A stretch of 64,000 nt of DNA from Actinomadura syzygii (GTDB lineage Bacteria > Actinomycetota > Actinomycetes > Streptosporangiales > Streptosporangiaceae): positions 310,001 to 374,000 of the forward strand of contig NZ_VSFF01000012.1 in assembly GCF_008085905.1 (NCBI RefSeq), given 5' to 3'. The notes under the pieces are model-generated. The model was not told the origin of the DNA. It made no database searches and saw only the letters and a program-made list of their open reading frames with translations. Below are positions 16,894-24,957 of the stretch, one piece after another. A program made the position numbers and the translations under genes. How positions within the stretch are numbered: position 1 is the first letter of the stretch; each line of letters begins with the position of its first letter.

Positions 16894-18359
16894 AGTTCGA
16901 TCCACGTCGTCTTCAGGTCGGTGTACTTGTCGAGGGCGTGCAGGGATTTGTCGCGTCCGTGGCCCGATTGCTTGACGCCGCCGAACGGGACGCTCATGTC
17001 GCCTTCCTCGTAGCAGTTGACCCAGACCGTCCCGGCGCGGAGGGCGCGGGAGACGCGGTGCGCGGTGGAGAGGTTCGACGTCCAGACGGCGGCGGCCAGG
17101 CCGTAGTCGGTGTCGTTGGCGAGCGCGACGGCCTCGTCCACGTCGTCGAATTCGAGAACGGCGAGGACGGGCCCGAATATCTCGTCCCGCGCCACCCGCA
17201 TTTCGGGTTTCACCTGGTCGAAGACCGTGGGGGTGATGAAACGGCCGTCGACCTCCGCGCCTGTGCGCAGCCGGGCGCCGTCCGACTGCGCCGCCCTGAT
17301 GTGCGCGAGGACGCGGGAATGGTGCGTGGCGGAGACCAGCGGCCCCATTTCGGTGGCCGGGTCGAGCGGGTCGCCGGTGCGCAGCGATTCGGCGCGGGCG
17401 ACCACGCGGTCCACGACCTCGGCGGCGATCGAGCGGTGGACGAGAAGCCGCGACGGCGCCGTGCACATCTCGCCCGCGTTGAAGAAGATGCCCCATGCGG
17501 CGGTGTCGGCGGCGGCCTCCAGATCGGGGGCGTCCGGGAGGATGATGTTCGGCGACTTCCCGCCGAGTTCCAGCCACACGCGCTTCAGGTTGGAGTTGGC
17601 CGCGTAACGGAGGAAATGGCGTCCGACCTCCGTCGAGCCGGTGAAGGCGAGGACGTCGACGCCCGGGTGCTCGCCGAGCGCGCGTCCGGCCACCTCGCCG
17701 GGGCCGTTGACGACGTTGAACGCGCCGGGCGGCAGCCCCGCCTCGGTGGCGAGCGCGGCCAGGTGCAGCGCCGACAGCGGCGACTCCTCGGCGGGCTTGA
17801 GGACGACCGCGCACCCGGCGGTGAGGGCCGGGGCGAGCTTCCACGCGGCCATCGTCAGCGGGAAGTTCCACGGGACGACCGCCGCGACGACGCCGACCGG
17901 CTCCCGGGTGACGAGCGCCAGCGACGAGGACGCGGTGCGCGGCGACTCGTCCAGCTGCTTGTCGGCGGCCTCGGCGTACCAGCGCAGGCAGTTGATCACC
18001 GCGCGCAGCTCGATCCCGTACGCCTCGCTGATCGGCTTGCCCATCTCCAGGCTGATCAGGAGGGCGAGCGTCGCGCGGTCGCGCTCGACCAGGTCGGCCC
18101 AGCGGAGCAGGGCCGCCTTGCGCTCGGCGGGGGAGAGGCGGGGCCACGGGCCGGTGTCGAAGGCGGCGCGGGCGGCGGCGACGGCCGCGTCGACCTCGGC
18201 CGTCCCGGCGGCCGCCACGCGCGCGATCGTCCTGCCGTCCCGGGGCGAGACGACCGGCGTCGCGCCGGTGCCGGTGAACACGCCGCCGACGTGGTGCCCG
18301 GTGTACGGGACGAGCCCGGCGGCGCGGGCGCGCCACTCCTCGTACGGGACGTCGTTCAC
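16890..18359 (-). CDS. puuC: Aldehyde dehydrogenase, PuuC-like
   Basis: This 489-residue NAD(P)-dependent aldehyde dehydrogenase has PWNFPLTMAAWKLAPAL, the general base Glu in LELGGKSPNI and the catalytic Cys in FNAGEMCTAPSR (about residue 287). It best fits the gamma-glutamyl-gamma-aminobutyraldehyde dehydrogenase branch and is translationally coupled to puuD. It would oxidise an aldehyde made from a gamma-glutamylated amine. A copy of the shared operator (18375-18396) lies 16 bases upstream of the ATG. The divergent hpaE gene begins 108 bases away, so amine-side and ring-cleavage enzymes are controlled from the same intergenic region. Confidence 0.87.
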   Translation of the reverse strand: MNDVPYEEWRARAAGLVPYTGHHVGGVFTGTGATPVVSPRDGRTIARVAAAGTAEVDAAVAAARAAFDTGPWPRLSPAERKAALLRWADLVERDRATLALLISLEMGKPISEAYGIELRAVINCLRWYAEAADKQLDESPRTASSSLALVTREPVGVVAAVVPWNFPLTMAAWKLAPALTAGCAVVLKPAEESPLSALHLAALATEAGLPPGAFNVVNGPGEVAGRALGEHPGVDVLAFTGSTEVGRHFLRYAANSNLKRVWLELGGKSPNIILPDAPDLEAAADTAAWGIFFNAGEMCTAPSRLLVHRSIAAEVVDRVVARAESLRTGDPLDPATEMGPLVSATHHSRVLAHIRAAQSDGARLRTGAEVDGRFITPTVFDQVKPEMRVARDEIFGPVLAVLEFDDVDEAVALANDTDYGLAAAVWTSNLSTAHRVSRALRAGTVWVNCYEEGDMSVPFGGVKQSGHGRDKSLHALDKYTDLKTTWIEL

Positions 18360-18374
18360 AGGCCCTCCTCGAAA

Positions 18375-18396
18375 TTTCGTTTGATCCCGAACAGTA
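18375..18396. promoter_or_regulatory. Palindromic operator copy 2, before puuC
   Basis: TTCGTTTGATCCCGAACAG at 18376-18394 matches the shared operator at about 16 of 22 positions, with the outer half-site on the right weaker. It lies immediately upstream of the leftward aldehyde dehydrogenase start. Confidence 0.5.
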
Positions 18397-18432
18397 GTCG
18401 CCGCGGCTTGACCATCGCACCCCCGCTTCCTA

Positions 18433-18454
18433 GATTATTTGGGACCAAACAATA
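18433..18454. promoter_or_regulatory. Palindromic operator copy 3, before hpaE
   Basis: ATTATTTGGGACCAAACAAT lies at 18434-18453, with the dyad centre between 18443 and 18444. It is 13 bases before the hpaE ATG and just before the strong GGAGGTGGAG ribosome site, a position suited to blocking transcription start. Confidence 0.6.
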
Positions 18455-18467
18455 TGGAGGTGGAGCG

Positions 18468-19916
18468 ATGGCAACCGTCGCGGGGGTCGCCGTCGACCCC
18501 GGGCACTGGATCGGCGGCGAGCGCGTCCGGTCGGCGGGGACGTTCACCGACGTCTCGCCGATCGGCGAGACGCCGCTCGCCGAGATCGCGCGGGGCGGAG
18601 CGGCCGAGGTGGACGCGGCGGTCGCCGCCGCCCACCGCGCCTTCCCGGCCTGGGCTCGGACGAGCCGGGACGAGCGCGCCCGGCTGCTGCACGCCGTCGC
18701 CGACGGCGTGGAGAAGCGGATCGAGGAGCTCGCCCAGGTCGAGACGGCCGACAACGGCGCGCTGATCAGGTCGCACCGGCGCGGCGTGATGCCGCGGGTC
18801 GCGCACAACTTCCGGTTCTTCGCGGACTGGCTGCTCAAGCTCGGGCACGACGACTTCGAGACGCGCGGGCACACCAACCACGTCAGCTGGGACCCGGCGG
18901 GCGTGTGCGCGCTGATCACCCCGTGGAACGCTCCGCTGATGCTCGCGACGTGGAAGATCGCGCCCGCGCTGGCGGCCGGGAACACGGTCGTGCTGAAGCC
19001 CGCCGAGTGGACGCCGCTGACCGCGTCGCTGCTCGCCGACATCGCCGCCGAGGCCGGGCTGCCGGACGGGGTCTTCAACGTCGTCCAGGGCTATGGCGCG
19101 GAGGTCGGCGGGCCGCTGACCGCGCACCCGGACGTCCGGCGGATCAGCTTCACCGGGTCGGTCCCCACCGCCCGGACGATCGCCGCCGCCGCGGCGCCCA
19201 ACCTGACGCCGCTGTCGCTGGAGCTCGGCGGCAAGTCGCCGCTGCTGGTCTTCGCCGACGCCGACCTCGACCTCGCCGTCGACCTGGCGGTCGAGCAGTA
19301 CGACAACGCCGGGCAGGTCTGCCTCGCCGCGACCCGGCTGCTCGTCGAGTCGTCCATCGCGGACGAGTTCACCGCGCGCTTCCTGGAGAAGGCCGGGCGG
19401 ATCAGGCAGGGCGACCCGCGGGAGGAGACCACCGACATCGGCCCGCAGATCCACCGCCGCCACCTCGAACGCGTGGACGGCTTCGTCCAGCGCGCCAAGG
19501 CGGACGGGGCGCGAGCCCTCATGGGCGGCGGTCCCAACGAGGAACTGGGCGGGTTGTACTACCGGCCCACGCTCTTCGCGGGCGCGCCCGAGGGCGCCGA
19601 GATCCTCACCGAGGAGGTCTTCGGGCCCGTCCTCACGCTCCAGACGTTCGACACCGAGGACCAGGCCGTCGCCATGGCGAACGGCACCCGGTTCGGGCTC
19701 GCCGCCACCCTCGCCACGGGCGACCCAGAGCGCGCGCGGCGCGTCACCGAGCGGCTCGTGGCCGGGACGGTGTGGGTCAACTGCTTCTTCGTCCGCGACC
19801 TGAAGGCTCCGTTCGGCGGGTCCCGGCAGTCCGGGATGGGACGCGAGGGCGGCGACTGGAGCTTCGACTTCTACTGCGACCTGAAGAACACGGTGACGGC
19901 GCCATGGGCGAAATAG
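18468..19916 (+). CDS. hpaE: 5-carboxymethyl-2-hydroxymuconate semialdehyde dehydrogenase
   Basis: This 482-residue aldehyde dehydrogenase oxidises the ring-cleavage product of homoprotocatechuate to 5-carboxymethyl-2-hydroxymuconate. It has ITPWNAPLMLATWKIAPAL, Glu in LELGGKSPLL and the catalytic Cys in DNAGQVCLAATR (about residue 285). The C-terminal FGGSRQSGMGREGGDWSFDFY pattern fits the HpaE/BetB-type group. The assignment rests mainly on overlap with hpaD (13 bases) and hpaG in one operon. ATG at 18468 has a strong ribosome site, and an operator copy sits just upstream. Confidence 0.88.
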   Translation: MATVAGVAVDPGHWIGGERVRSAGTFTDVSPIGETPLAEIARGGAAEVDAAVAAAHRAFPAWARTSRDERARLLHAVADGVEKRIEELAQVETADNGALIRSHRRGVMPRVAHNFRFFADWLLKLGHDDFETRGHTNHVSWDPAGVCALITPWNAPLMLATWKIAPALAAGNTVVLKPAEWTPLTASLLADIAAEAGLPDGVFNVVQGYGAEVGGPLTAHPDVRRISFTGSVPTARTIAAAAAPNLTPLSLELGGKSPLLVFADADLDLAVDLAVEQYDNAGQVCLAATRLLVESSIADEFTARFLEKAGRIRQGDPREETTDIGPQIHRRHLERVDGFVQRAKADGARALMGGGPNEELGGLYYRPTLFAGAPEGAEILTEEVFGPVLTLQTFDTEDQAVAMANGTRFGLAATLATGDPERARRVTERLVAGTVWVNCFFVRDLKAPFGGSRQSGMGREGGDWSFDFYCDLKNTVTAPWAK

Positions 19917-20809
19917 TCGGCGCGGGGCTCCTCGCGCACGTTCCCACGATCGTGCTCCCCGAGGTCACCCGGCGCGAGCTGAACAACGGCGAGGACACCA
20001 CGCTCGTCTCCGGGCTGGAGCGCCTCCGCCTGGACGTGTTCGAGAAGGACGACTACGACACCGTCGTCGTCCTCGACTCGCACTGGGCGACGACCGTCGA
20101 GTTCGTCACGACCGCTCAGGAGCGGCGCGCCGGGCTGTACACGTCCGAGGAGCTGCCGCGCGGCATGTGCCGCATGCCGTACGACTTCCCGGGCGATCCG
20201 GAGCTGGCGCGGGCGGTCGCCCGGTATGCGGGCAAGCACGGGACGTACATCACCCCGGTCGACGACCCCTACCTGCCGATCTACTACGCGACCGTGAACC
20301 TGTGGACGCACCTCGGCGTCCGCGACGACCCCTACCTCGGCCTGCCCGGCAAGCGGTGGATGTCGATCGGGGTGTGCCAGACGGCCGACACCGAGGACTT
20401 CCTACGCCTCGGCCGGGCGCTCGGCGACGCGATCGCCGAGACCGACCGGCGGGTCCTGCTGATCGCGTCCGGCGCGCTGTCGCACACGTTCTGGCCGCTG
20501 CGGGTGATCCGCGACCACGAGGCGTCCGGGCCCGAGCACATCTTCACGCCGGAGGCGCGTGCGGCGGACGAGCAGCGCATCGCGTGGCTGAAGGACGGCG
20601 ACCACGGGCGCGTCCTCGACGCCATGCCGGAGTTCCTGACCTTCAAGCCCGAGGCGCGCTTCGGGCACTACCTCATGATGATCGGCGCCCTTGGCGAGCA
20701 CGCCTGCAGCGCCCCGGGACGCCAGTACAGCCAGTACGAGAACTCCGTCGGAACCGGCCAGGTGCACATCTGGTTCGACCGGCCCGAGAACGGATGGACC
20801 AGCCGATGA
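19904..20809 (+). CDS. hpaD: 3,4-dihydroxyphenylacetate 2,3-dioxygenase (class III extradiol)
   Basis: This 301-residue LigB-type dioxygenase cleaves homoprotocatechuate next to the ring hydroxyls using Fe(II). Conserved blocks shared with E. coli HpaD are AHVPT near the N-terminus, VVLDSHWATT, LYTSEELPRGM, ASGALSHTFWP, the RFGHYLMMIGALG region and the C-terminal SVGTGQVHIWF. The early His, the DSHW His and a later Glu are the expected iron ligands. It overlaps hpaE by 13 bases and hpaG by four, so the three genes are translated together. Confidence 0.92.
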   Translation: MGEIVGAGLLAHVPTIVLPEVTRRELNNGEDTTLVSGLERLRLDVFEKDDYDTVVVLDSHWATTVEFVTTAQERRAGLYTSEELPRGMCRMPYDFPGDPELARAVARYAGKHGTYITPVDDPYLPIYYATVNLWTHLGVRDDPYLGLPGKRWMSIGVCQTADTEDFLRLGRALGDAIAETDRRVLLIASGALSHTFWPLRVIRDHEASGPEHIFTPEARAADEQRIAWLKDGDHGRVLDAMPEFLTFKPEARFGHYLMMIGALGEHACSAPGRQYSQYENSVGTGQVHIWFDRPENGWTSR

Positions 20810-21654
20810 CCGAGTACCGACGGATCCTGCTGGACGGCGCCGCCACGGCCGTCGTCCGGGACGGCGACGAGCTCGTCAGCGGGGACGGGCGGCGGGTCGG
20901 GGTCGACGACGCCGTGCATCTGCCGCCTTGTGAGCCGTCCAAGGTCGTGGCGGTGCACCTGAACCATCGGAGCCGTGTCGAGGAGTTCCAGACGAAGCTG
21001 CCGTCCGCTCCGACTTACTTTCACAAGCCGATCTCTGCGTTGAACTCGCATGGCGGGGCGGTCGTTCGTCCTGAGCGGTGCAAGTACCTCAACTACGAGG
21101 GCGAGATCGCGATCGTCATCGGGCGGACGACGCGGAACGTGTCGCCCAAGGAGGCCGGGGACTACATCGCCGGGTACACGGTCGCGAACGACTACGGGCT
21201 GCACGACTTCCGCGACACGGATGCGGGGTCGATGCTGCGTGTGAAGGGCTCCGACACCCTGTGTCCCCTGGGGCCCGGTCTTGTCACTGACTGGGACTTC
21301 CATGGGAAGTACCTGCGGACGTATGTGAACGGCGAACTCGTCCAGGACGGCAGCACGGACGAGATGGAGTGGGACATGCACTACCTCGTCGCCGACATCG
21401 CCCGCACCATCACGCTCTATCCCGGGGACGTGCTGCTCTCCGGGACGCCCGCCAACTCGCGTCCCGTCCAGCCGGGGGACGTGGTGGAGGTCGAGGCGGA
21501 GGGGCTCGGACGGCTCCGCAACCACATCGTCGCGGGGCCCGTGCCGATCCGGGACGACTGCGGGGCCCAGCCCACCGAGTCGGAGGAGGTCATGTCCACC
21601 GTGCTCGGTGGGGACTGGGAATTCCGCGGGATCCGCCCGCCGCGTTCCTCCTAG
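20806..21654 (+). CDS. hpaG: Fumarylacetoacetate hydrolase family enzyme, HpaG-like decarboxylase/isomerase
   Basis: This 282-residue protein has the FAH fold with the metal-binding NYEGEIAIVIG, VANDYGLHDFRD and KGSDTLCPLGP blocks and the TPANSRPVQPGDVVEVEAEGLG ending. In the homoprotocatechuate route it should decarboxylate 5-oxo-pent-3-ene-1,2,5-tricarboxylate and isomerise the product. E. coli HpaG has two such domains in one chain; here there is one full domain after a short N-terminal part. Its ATG overlaps the hpaD stop. Its TAG stop shares the bases CTAG with the stop of the convergent LLM gene. Confidence 0.88.
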   Translation: MTEYRRILLDGAATAVVRDGDELVSGDGRRVGVDDAVHLPPCEPSKVVAVHLNHRSRVEEFQTKLPSAPTYFHKPISALNSHGGAVVRPERCKYLNYEGEIAIVIGRTTRNVSPKEAGDYIAGYTVANDYGLHDFRDTDAGSMLRVKGSDTLCPLGPGLVTDWDFHGKYLRTYVNGELVQDGSTDEMEWDMHYLVADIARTITLYPGDVLLSGTPANSRPVQPGDVVEVEAEGLGRLRNHIVAGPVPIRDDCGAQPTESEEVMSTVLGGDWEFRGIRPPRSS

Positions 21655-22583
21655 GAGGTCAGGGCTGCCGCGCGGTTCACCACCTCGCGGCAGAACGCGC
21701 CTACCGCGTCCGGGTCGTCCGTGAACTGGGACGGCTTGATGCAGAACGTCGTGAACCCCTGCTTGAGCTGCGCGGGAATGCTCTCCAGCGCCGGTTCGAG
21801 CGGGGACACGGAGTCGTCGGCGGGGAACACCGGGCGGCAGCCCCCGATCATCTCCAGGTCGGCGGCGTCGCGGCCGGCGGCGGACATCGCGGTCTTCAGG
21901 CGGTCCACCTCGTCCGGGGTCGGACGGCCCAGCGGGTGGAAGCCGTGCCCGTACTTCACGAGGCGGTCCAGCAGGCGGTCGTGGAGGTGCTGCCCGCCGA
22001 ACCACATGCGCGGCCCGTCCTCGCGGTACGCGCGAGGCTCGAAGTAGACGTCCTCGAAGGAGAAGTGGGTCCCGGAGTAGGAGACGGGGGAGCCGCGCCA
22101 GAGCAGGTCCCAGATCTCCAGCTGCTCGTCCAGGATCGCGCCCCGCTTCTCGAACGGGACGCCCATCGCGGCGTACTCGTCCCGGCTCCAGCTCACGGTC
22201 GGCTGGACGACGAGGCGCCCCTCCGAGAGGAGGTCGAGCGTGCCGATGTCGCGGGCCAGGGCCAGCGGGTGGCGGAGAGGGGCGAGGACGGCCGCCGCGG
22301 CGAGCCTGATCCGGGTGGTGGCGGACGCGATCGCGCCGAGCAGCATGAGCGAGCCCGGCCACGGGGTGAAGGGGTCCTGGTTGCCGGGGTAGGCGTAGTC
22401 GCGGGGGTTGCCCATCACGCCCTTGGCGCCCGCGTCCGGGCCTAGGACGATGTGCTCGCTGACCATGACGGCGTCGAAGCCCGCGTCCTCCGCCTCCCGC
22501 GCCCAGCGGACGAGGACGGGCAGGTCGCGGCCGGTGGTCAGGGTCCAGTTCTCGCTGAGCACGAGCACGAAACGTGGCGTCAT
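21651..22583 (-). CDS. LLM class F420-dependent oxidoreductase
   Basis: This 310-residue luciferase-like (beta/alpha)8 protein starts MTPRFVLVLSENWTL and includes WAREAEDAGFDAVMVSEH, the TRIRLAAAAVLAPLRHPL strand and WFGGQHLHDRLLDRLVKYGHGF, typical of the F420 or flavin dependent LLM family. The reaction is unknown; these enzymes often act in degradation of cyclic or aromatic compounds. ATG at 22583 is chosen because the best operator copy (22589-22610) lies right before it. A TTG at 22604 would place the operator inside the gene. It probably uses a very short leader. Confidence 0.83.
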   Translation of the reverse strand: MTPRFVLVLSENWTLTTGRDLPVLVRWAREAEDAGFDAVMVSEHIVLGPDAGAKGVMGNPRDYAYPGNQDPFTPWPGSLMLLGAIASATTRIRLAAAAVLAPLRHPLALARDIGTLDLLSEGRLVVQPTVSWSRDEYAAMGVPFEKRGAILDEQLEIWDLLWRGSPVSYSGTHFSFEDVYFEPRAYREDGPRMWFGGQHLHDRLLDRLVKYGHGFHPLGRPTPDEVDRLKTAMSAAGRDAADLEMIGGCRPVFPADDSVSPLEPALESIPAQLKQGFTTFCIKPSQFTDDPDAVGAFCREVVNRAAALTS

Positions 22584-22588
22584 CCCGG

Positions 22589-22610
22589 TATCGTATGGGC
22601 CCAAACGATA
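22589..22610. promoter_or_regulatory. Palindromic operator copy 4, best match, before the LLM gene
   Basis: ATCGTATGGGCCCAAACGAT at 22590-22609, extended by T and A at the ends, is a 22-bp palindrome with only one mismatched pair of eleven. It is the cleanest example of the shared motif and ends six bases before the LLM start codon. Confidence 0.72.
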
Positions 22611-22674
22611 GCGGGCAAGGGGTGCCGGGAGCTGTTCGGGAGCCGGCGGGAAGCTGTTCGGGGGCCGTCTCGGT

Positions 22675-23247
22675 TCAGGTGCGGGAGCGGCGGCCCGACC
22701 GGCGGGGCGGGGGCGGTGACTGCTCGCGGAGGGCCGCCCGGCGCTGCTCGCCCCCGTCCTCCAGGTGCTCGATGACGGAGCGGAGCGTCTCGGCGAGTTC
22801 CTTGTTGTCGTCGGTGCTCAAACGTTCCACGACGAACGCCTCCTCGGCGTTGAACGCCGGGAACAGGCCGCGCATCAGCTCCTGGCCCTTCGAGGTCAGG
22901 CGCAGGAGGACGAGCCGTCCGTCGGTCGCGTGCGAGCCGCGCTCGATCAGGCCGCGTCCCTCCAGGGTCTTCACGACGCCGGTGAGCGTGCCCTTGGAGA
23001 TGCCCGCCTCCTCGGCGACGTGGCGCGTCTCCATCTCGTCCCAGATCCAGACGACCCAGAGGACGACGAACGCGGTCCAGGTCAGGTCGGCGCCGCGCAG
23101 GACCGAGCTCTCGAAGTGCTGGCGGATGGCGGCGGCGGCGCGGTAGATGTTGGAGACCGCCATCATCGCGTCGTGCCGCAGGGGGACGTCGCCGAGGCGC
23201 CGCTGGATGGCCTGCTCGGTCTCTTGCAGTGTGTGATGCCCGGTCAC
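22675..23247 (-). CDS. hpaR: MarR-family repressor, HpaR-like
   Basis: This 190-residue winged-helix regulator has helices TWTAFVVLWVVWIWDEME, a recognition region VAEEAGISKGTLTGVVKTLEGRGLIER (about 80-106) and the wing HATDGRLVLLRLT. A basic Pro/Arg tail ends the protein. HpaR of enterobacteria is a MarR repressor of homoprotocatechuate genes, and this gene sits beside hpaE-hpaD-hpaG. It has a copy of the shared operator 46 bases upstream of its GTG start, the mark of an autoregulated repressor. It is the most likely protein to bind all nine copies; the inducer would be an aromatic intermediate. Confidence 0.82.
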   Translation of the reverse strand: MTGHHTLQETEQAIQRRLGDVPLRHDAMMAVSNIYRAAAAIRQHFESSVLRGADLTWTAFVVLWVVWIWDEMETRHVAEEAGISKGTLTGVVKTLEGRGLIERGSHATDGRLVLLRLTSKGQELMRGLFPAFNAEEAFVVERLSTDDNKELAETLRSVIEHLEDGGEQRRAALREQSPPPPRRSGRRSRT

Positions 23248-23292
23248 GTGCGTCCTCTCTTTGGACAGAATGTGAATCTACCCCTTACCGGG

Positions 23293-23314
23293 CCTCGTTT
23301 GGCTCCGTACGATC
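23293..23314. promoter_or_regulatory. Palindromic operator copy 5, before the MarR gene
   Basis: CTCGTTTGGCTCCGTACGAT at 23294-23313 keeps both half-sites of the shared motif (TCGTTTGG and TACGAT). It lies 46 bases before the MarR start, consistent with autoregulation. Confidence 0.6.
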
Positions 23315-23354
23315 CCCGCGGTTCGGAAAACCGCGCGGGCTTGACGAGGGGCCG

Positions 23355-23405
23355 CCCGTGCGCGCTGGGGGCCCGTGCGCGCTGGGGGCCCGTGCGCGCT
23401 GGGGG
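23355..23405. repeat. Three perfect tandem copies of a 17-bp unit
   Basis: The unit CCCGTGCGCGCTGGGGG occurs at 23355-23371, 23372-23388 and 23389-23405 without a mismatch. It lies in the 286-base gap between the MarR gene and the methyltransferase gene. It may be replication slippage. Confidence 0.85.
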
Positions 23406-23533
23406 CAGGCGCGGCGATCGGGTCGGGCATGTCCGCTTCGTCCACCTACGGTCAGATCGGTGGCGGGGGGCGCTCTCCGGAGTCTTGATCGCTAGGTTGT
23501 CCTGCTAGTTGATCACTCCGGGAGGTGGTGGCG

Positions 23534-24337
23534 TTGTCGGAGACGCCTCGTATCGACACGTCCGTTCCGCATTCGGCACGGGTCTGGAACTTCTTACTCG
23601 GCGGCAAGGAGAATTATGAGGTCGATCGGCGGGCGGCCGAGCAGTTTCAGGCCATGTTCCCGCAGATCGTGGATATCGCGCTGGCTGACCGCGCCTTCCT
23701 CGGGAGGGCGGTGAGGCATCTCGCCGGTGAAGGCGGGATCCGCCAGTTTCTGGATATCGGTACCGGGCTGCCGACCATGGACAACACGCATGAGGTGGCG
23801 CAGCGGGTCGCTCCGGAGTCACGGATCGTATACGTGGATAATGATCCGCTGGTTCTCACGCATGCTCGGGCGCTCCTGAGCAGTAGCCCCGAGGGTGAGT
23901 GCGATTACATTCAGGCCGACCTTCGTGATCCGGGCGGGATTCTGGAGCGGGCCGCCGAGACGCTGGACTTCTCGCGGCCGGTCGGAATCATGTTGCTGGG
24001 GATCATGCATTTCGTGCACGAGGACCGGGAGGCTCAACTCATCCTGCGTCGGCTGATGGACGCGGTTCCGCCGGGCAGTTATCTGGTCATGACGCATGCC
24101 ACGCTCGACTTCGACGCGGGAGAGACCGCTCAGGAGGAGGCGCAGGCCGAGTGGAACCAGAAGTCCGCGAATCCGATGGTTCCGCGAGGGCGGAACGCCA
24201 TTCGCTCGTTCCTTGAGGGGCTGGACGTCCTGGAGCCGGGCGTGGTGTCGATGTCTCGGTGGCGTCCTGAGCACACGCCCTGGGGAGAGCCCAAGGTAGT
24301 CGCCGGATATGCCGCGGTGGCTCGTAAGTCTTCTTAG
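23534..24337 (+). CDS. SAM-dependent methyltransferase, SAV2177/DUF574 family
   Basis: This protein of about 267 residues begins with the family signature SETPRIDTSVPHSARVWNFLLGGKENYEVDR and has a SAM-binding motif FLDIGTGLPTMDNTHEVA at about 73-90 and VYVDNDPLVLTHARALL. These methyltransferases are expanded in streptomycetes and relatives, and their substrates are unknown. TTG at 23534 has the best spacing (8 bases) from GGAGG at 23521-23525. GTG at 23525 or 23528 are alternatives that add two or three residues. The base composition is slightly less GC-rich than the neighbouring genes. No operon partner is seen. Confidence 0.85.
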   Translation: MSETPRIDTSVPHSARVWNFLLGGKENYEVDRRAAEQFQAMFPQIVDIALADRAFLGRAVRHLAGEGGIRQFLDIGTGLPTMDNTHEVAQRVAPESRIVYVDNDPLVLTHARALLSSSPEGECDYIQADLRDPGGILERAAETLDFSRPVGIMLLGIMHFVHEDREAQLILRRLMDAVPPGSYLVMTHATLDFDAGETAQEEAQAEWNQKSANPMVPRGRNAIRSFLEGLDVLEPGVVSMSRWRPEHTPWGEPKVVAGYAAVARKSS

Positions 24338-24425
24338 CTCGCTTCGGTGTGTGCGCAGTTTCGGGTTCGCCAGACGTGATGGGGGCGGCCTGCGTACGGG
24401 GCACCGTGAACCTCGGCCGGTGATG

Positions 24426-24866
24426 TCAGTGGTCTAGGTAGGGGTCGGTGATCTCGCGGAGGCGGGTGAGGATGTCGTGGAGTTGGTCCATGCGGCGTTT
24501 GCCGAGATGGGCCGTCCAGCGGGCCTCCACCTCGGCGACCGCGGCGTCGCCCACGGGGCGGAGTGCGCGGGCCTGAGCGGTCAGGAGGACCAGGCGGGCG
24601 CGGGCGTCGGCCGGGTCGATCGTGCGCTCCACGTATCCGGCCTTCTCCAACTGGTCGACGAGGTATCCGGCCGTCTGCTTGGTCACCTGGGCGGACTCGG
24701 CCAGGTCGCTGAGCCGGGAACCGTCCTCGTCCACCCGCTGCAGGAGCTTGGCCTGCGCCTGCGTGATGTCGTCGTGGCCCGCCGCCGCCAGCTCCGCGAA
24801 GACGTGGCTCTCCATGGACCGGTAGGCGATGAACAGCAGGACGCCGATGTTGGGTTCGGCCGCCAT
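24426..24866 (-). CDS. MarR-family transcriptional regulator
   Basis: This 146-residue winged-helix regulator has DITQAQAKLLQRVDEDGSRLSDLAESAQVTKQTAGYLVDQLEKAGYVER (about 33-81) and the wing DPADARARLVLLT. ATG at 24866 follows AAGGAG at ideal spacing; an in-frame start 15 bases upstream lacks one. It is divergent from the mycothiol-dependent isomerase family gene, and the AT-rich gap holds inverted TTAGTCAG repeats, so it probably represses itself and that gene. It is distinct from the HpaR-like MarR and does not share its operator. Confidence 0.87.
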   Translation of the reverse strand: MAAEPNIGVLLFIAYRSMESHVFAELAAAGHDDITQAQAKLLQRVDEDGSRLSDLAESAQVTKQTAGYLVDQLEKAGYVERTIDPADARARLVLLTAQARALRPVGDAAVAEVEARWTAHLGKRRMDQLHDILTRLREITDPYLDH

Positions 24867-24880
24867 GCGACTCCTTGACA

Positions 24881-24924
24881 TTAGTCAGAGATTCGAATTA
24901 ATTTAGACAGAGAAGCTGACTAAA
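24881..24924. promoter_or_regulatory. Candidate MarR operators with TTAGTCAG half-sites
   Basis: TTTAGACAG at 24902-24910 and CTGACTAAA at 24916-24924 form an imperfect palindrome (8 of 9 pairs) with a five-base spacer. A further half-site TTAGTCAG lies at 24881-24888. The block is AT-rich and fills the gap between the divergent MarR and isomerase-family genes, covering the likely promoters of both. Confidence 0.6.
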
Positions 24925-24957
24925 AAGGTCGGCCGATCGTATCAGGACGGGGCGCGT

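Noticed and set aside
23341..23410. Short direct repeats near the MarR gene as a CRISPR array
   Set aside because: The 17-bp units are directly adjacent with no spacers, and there are no cas genes.
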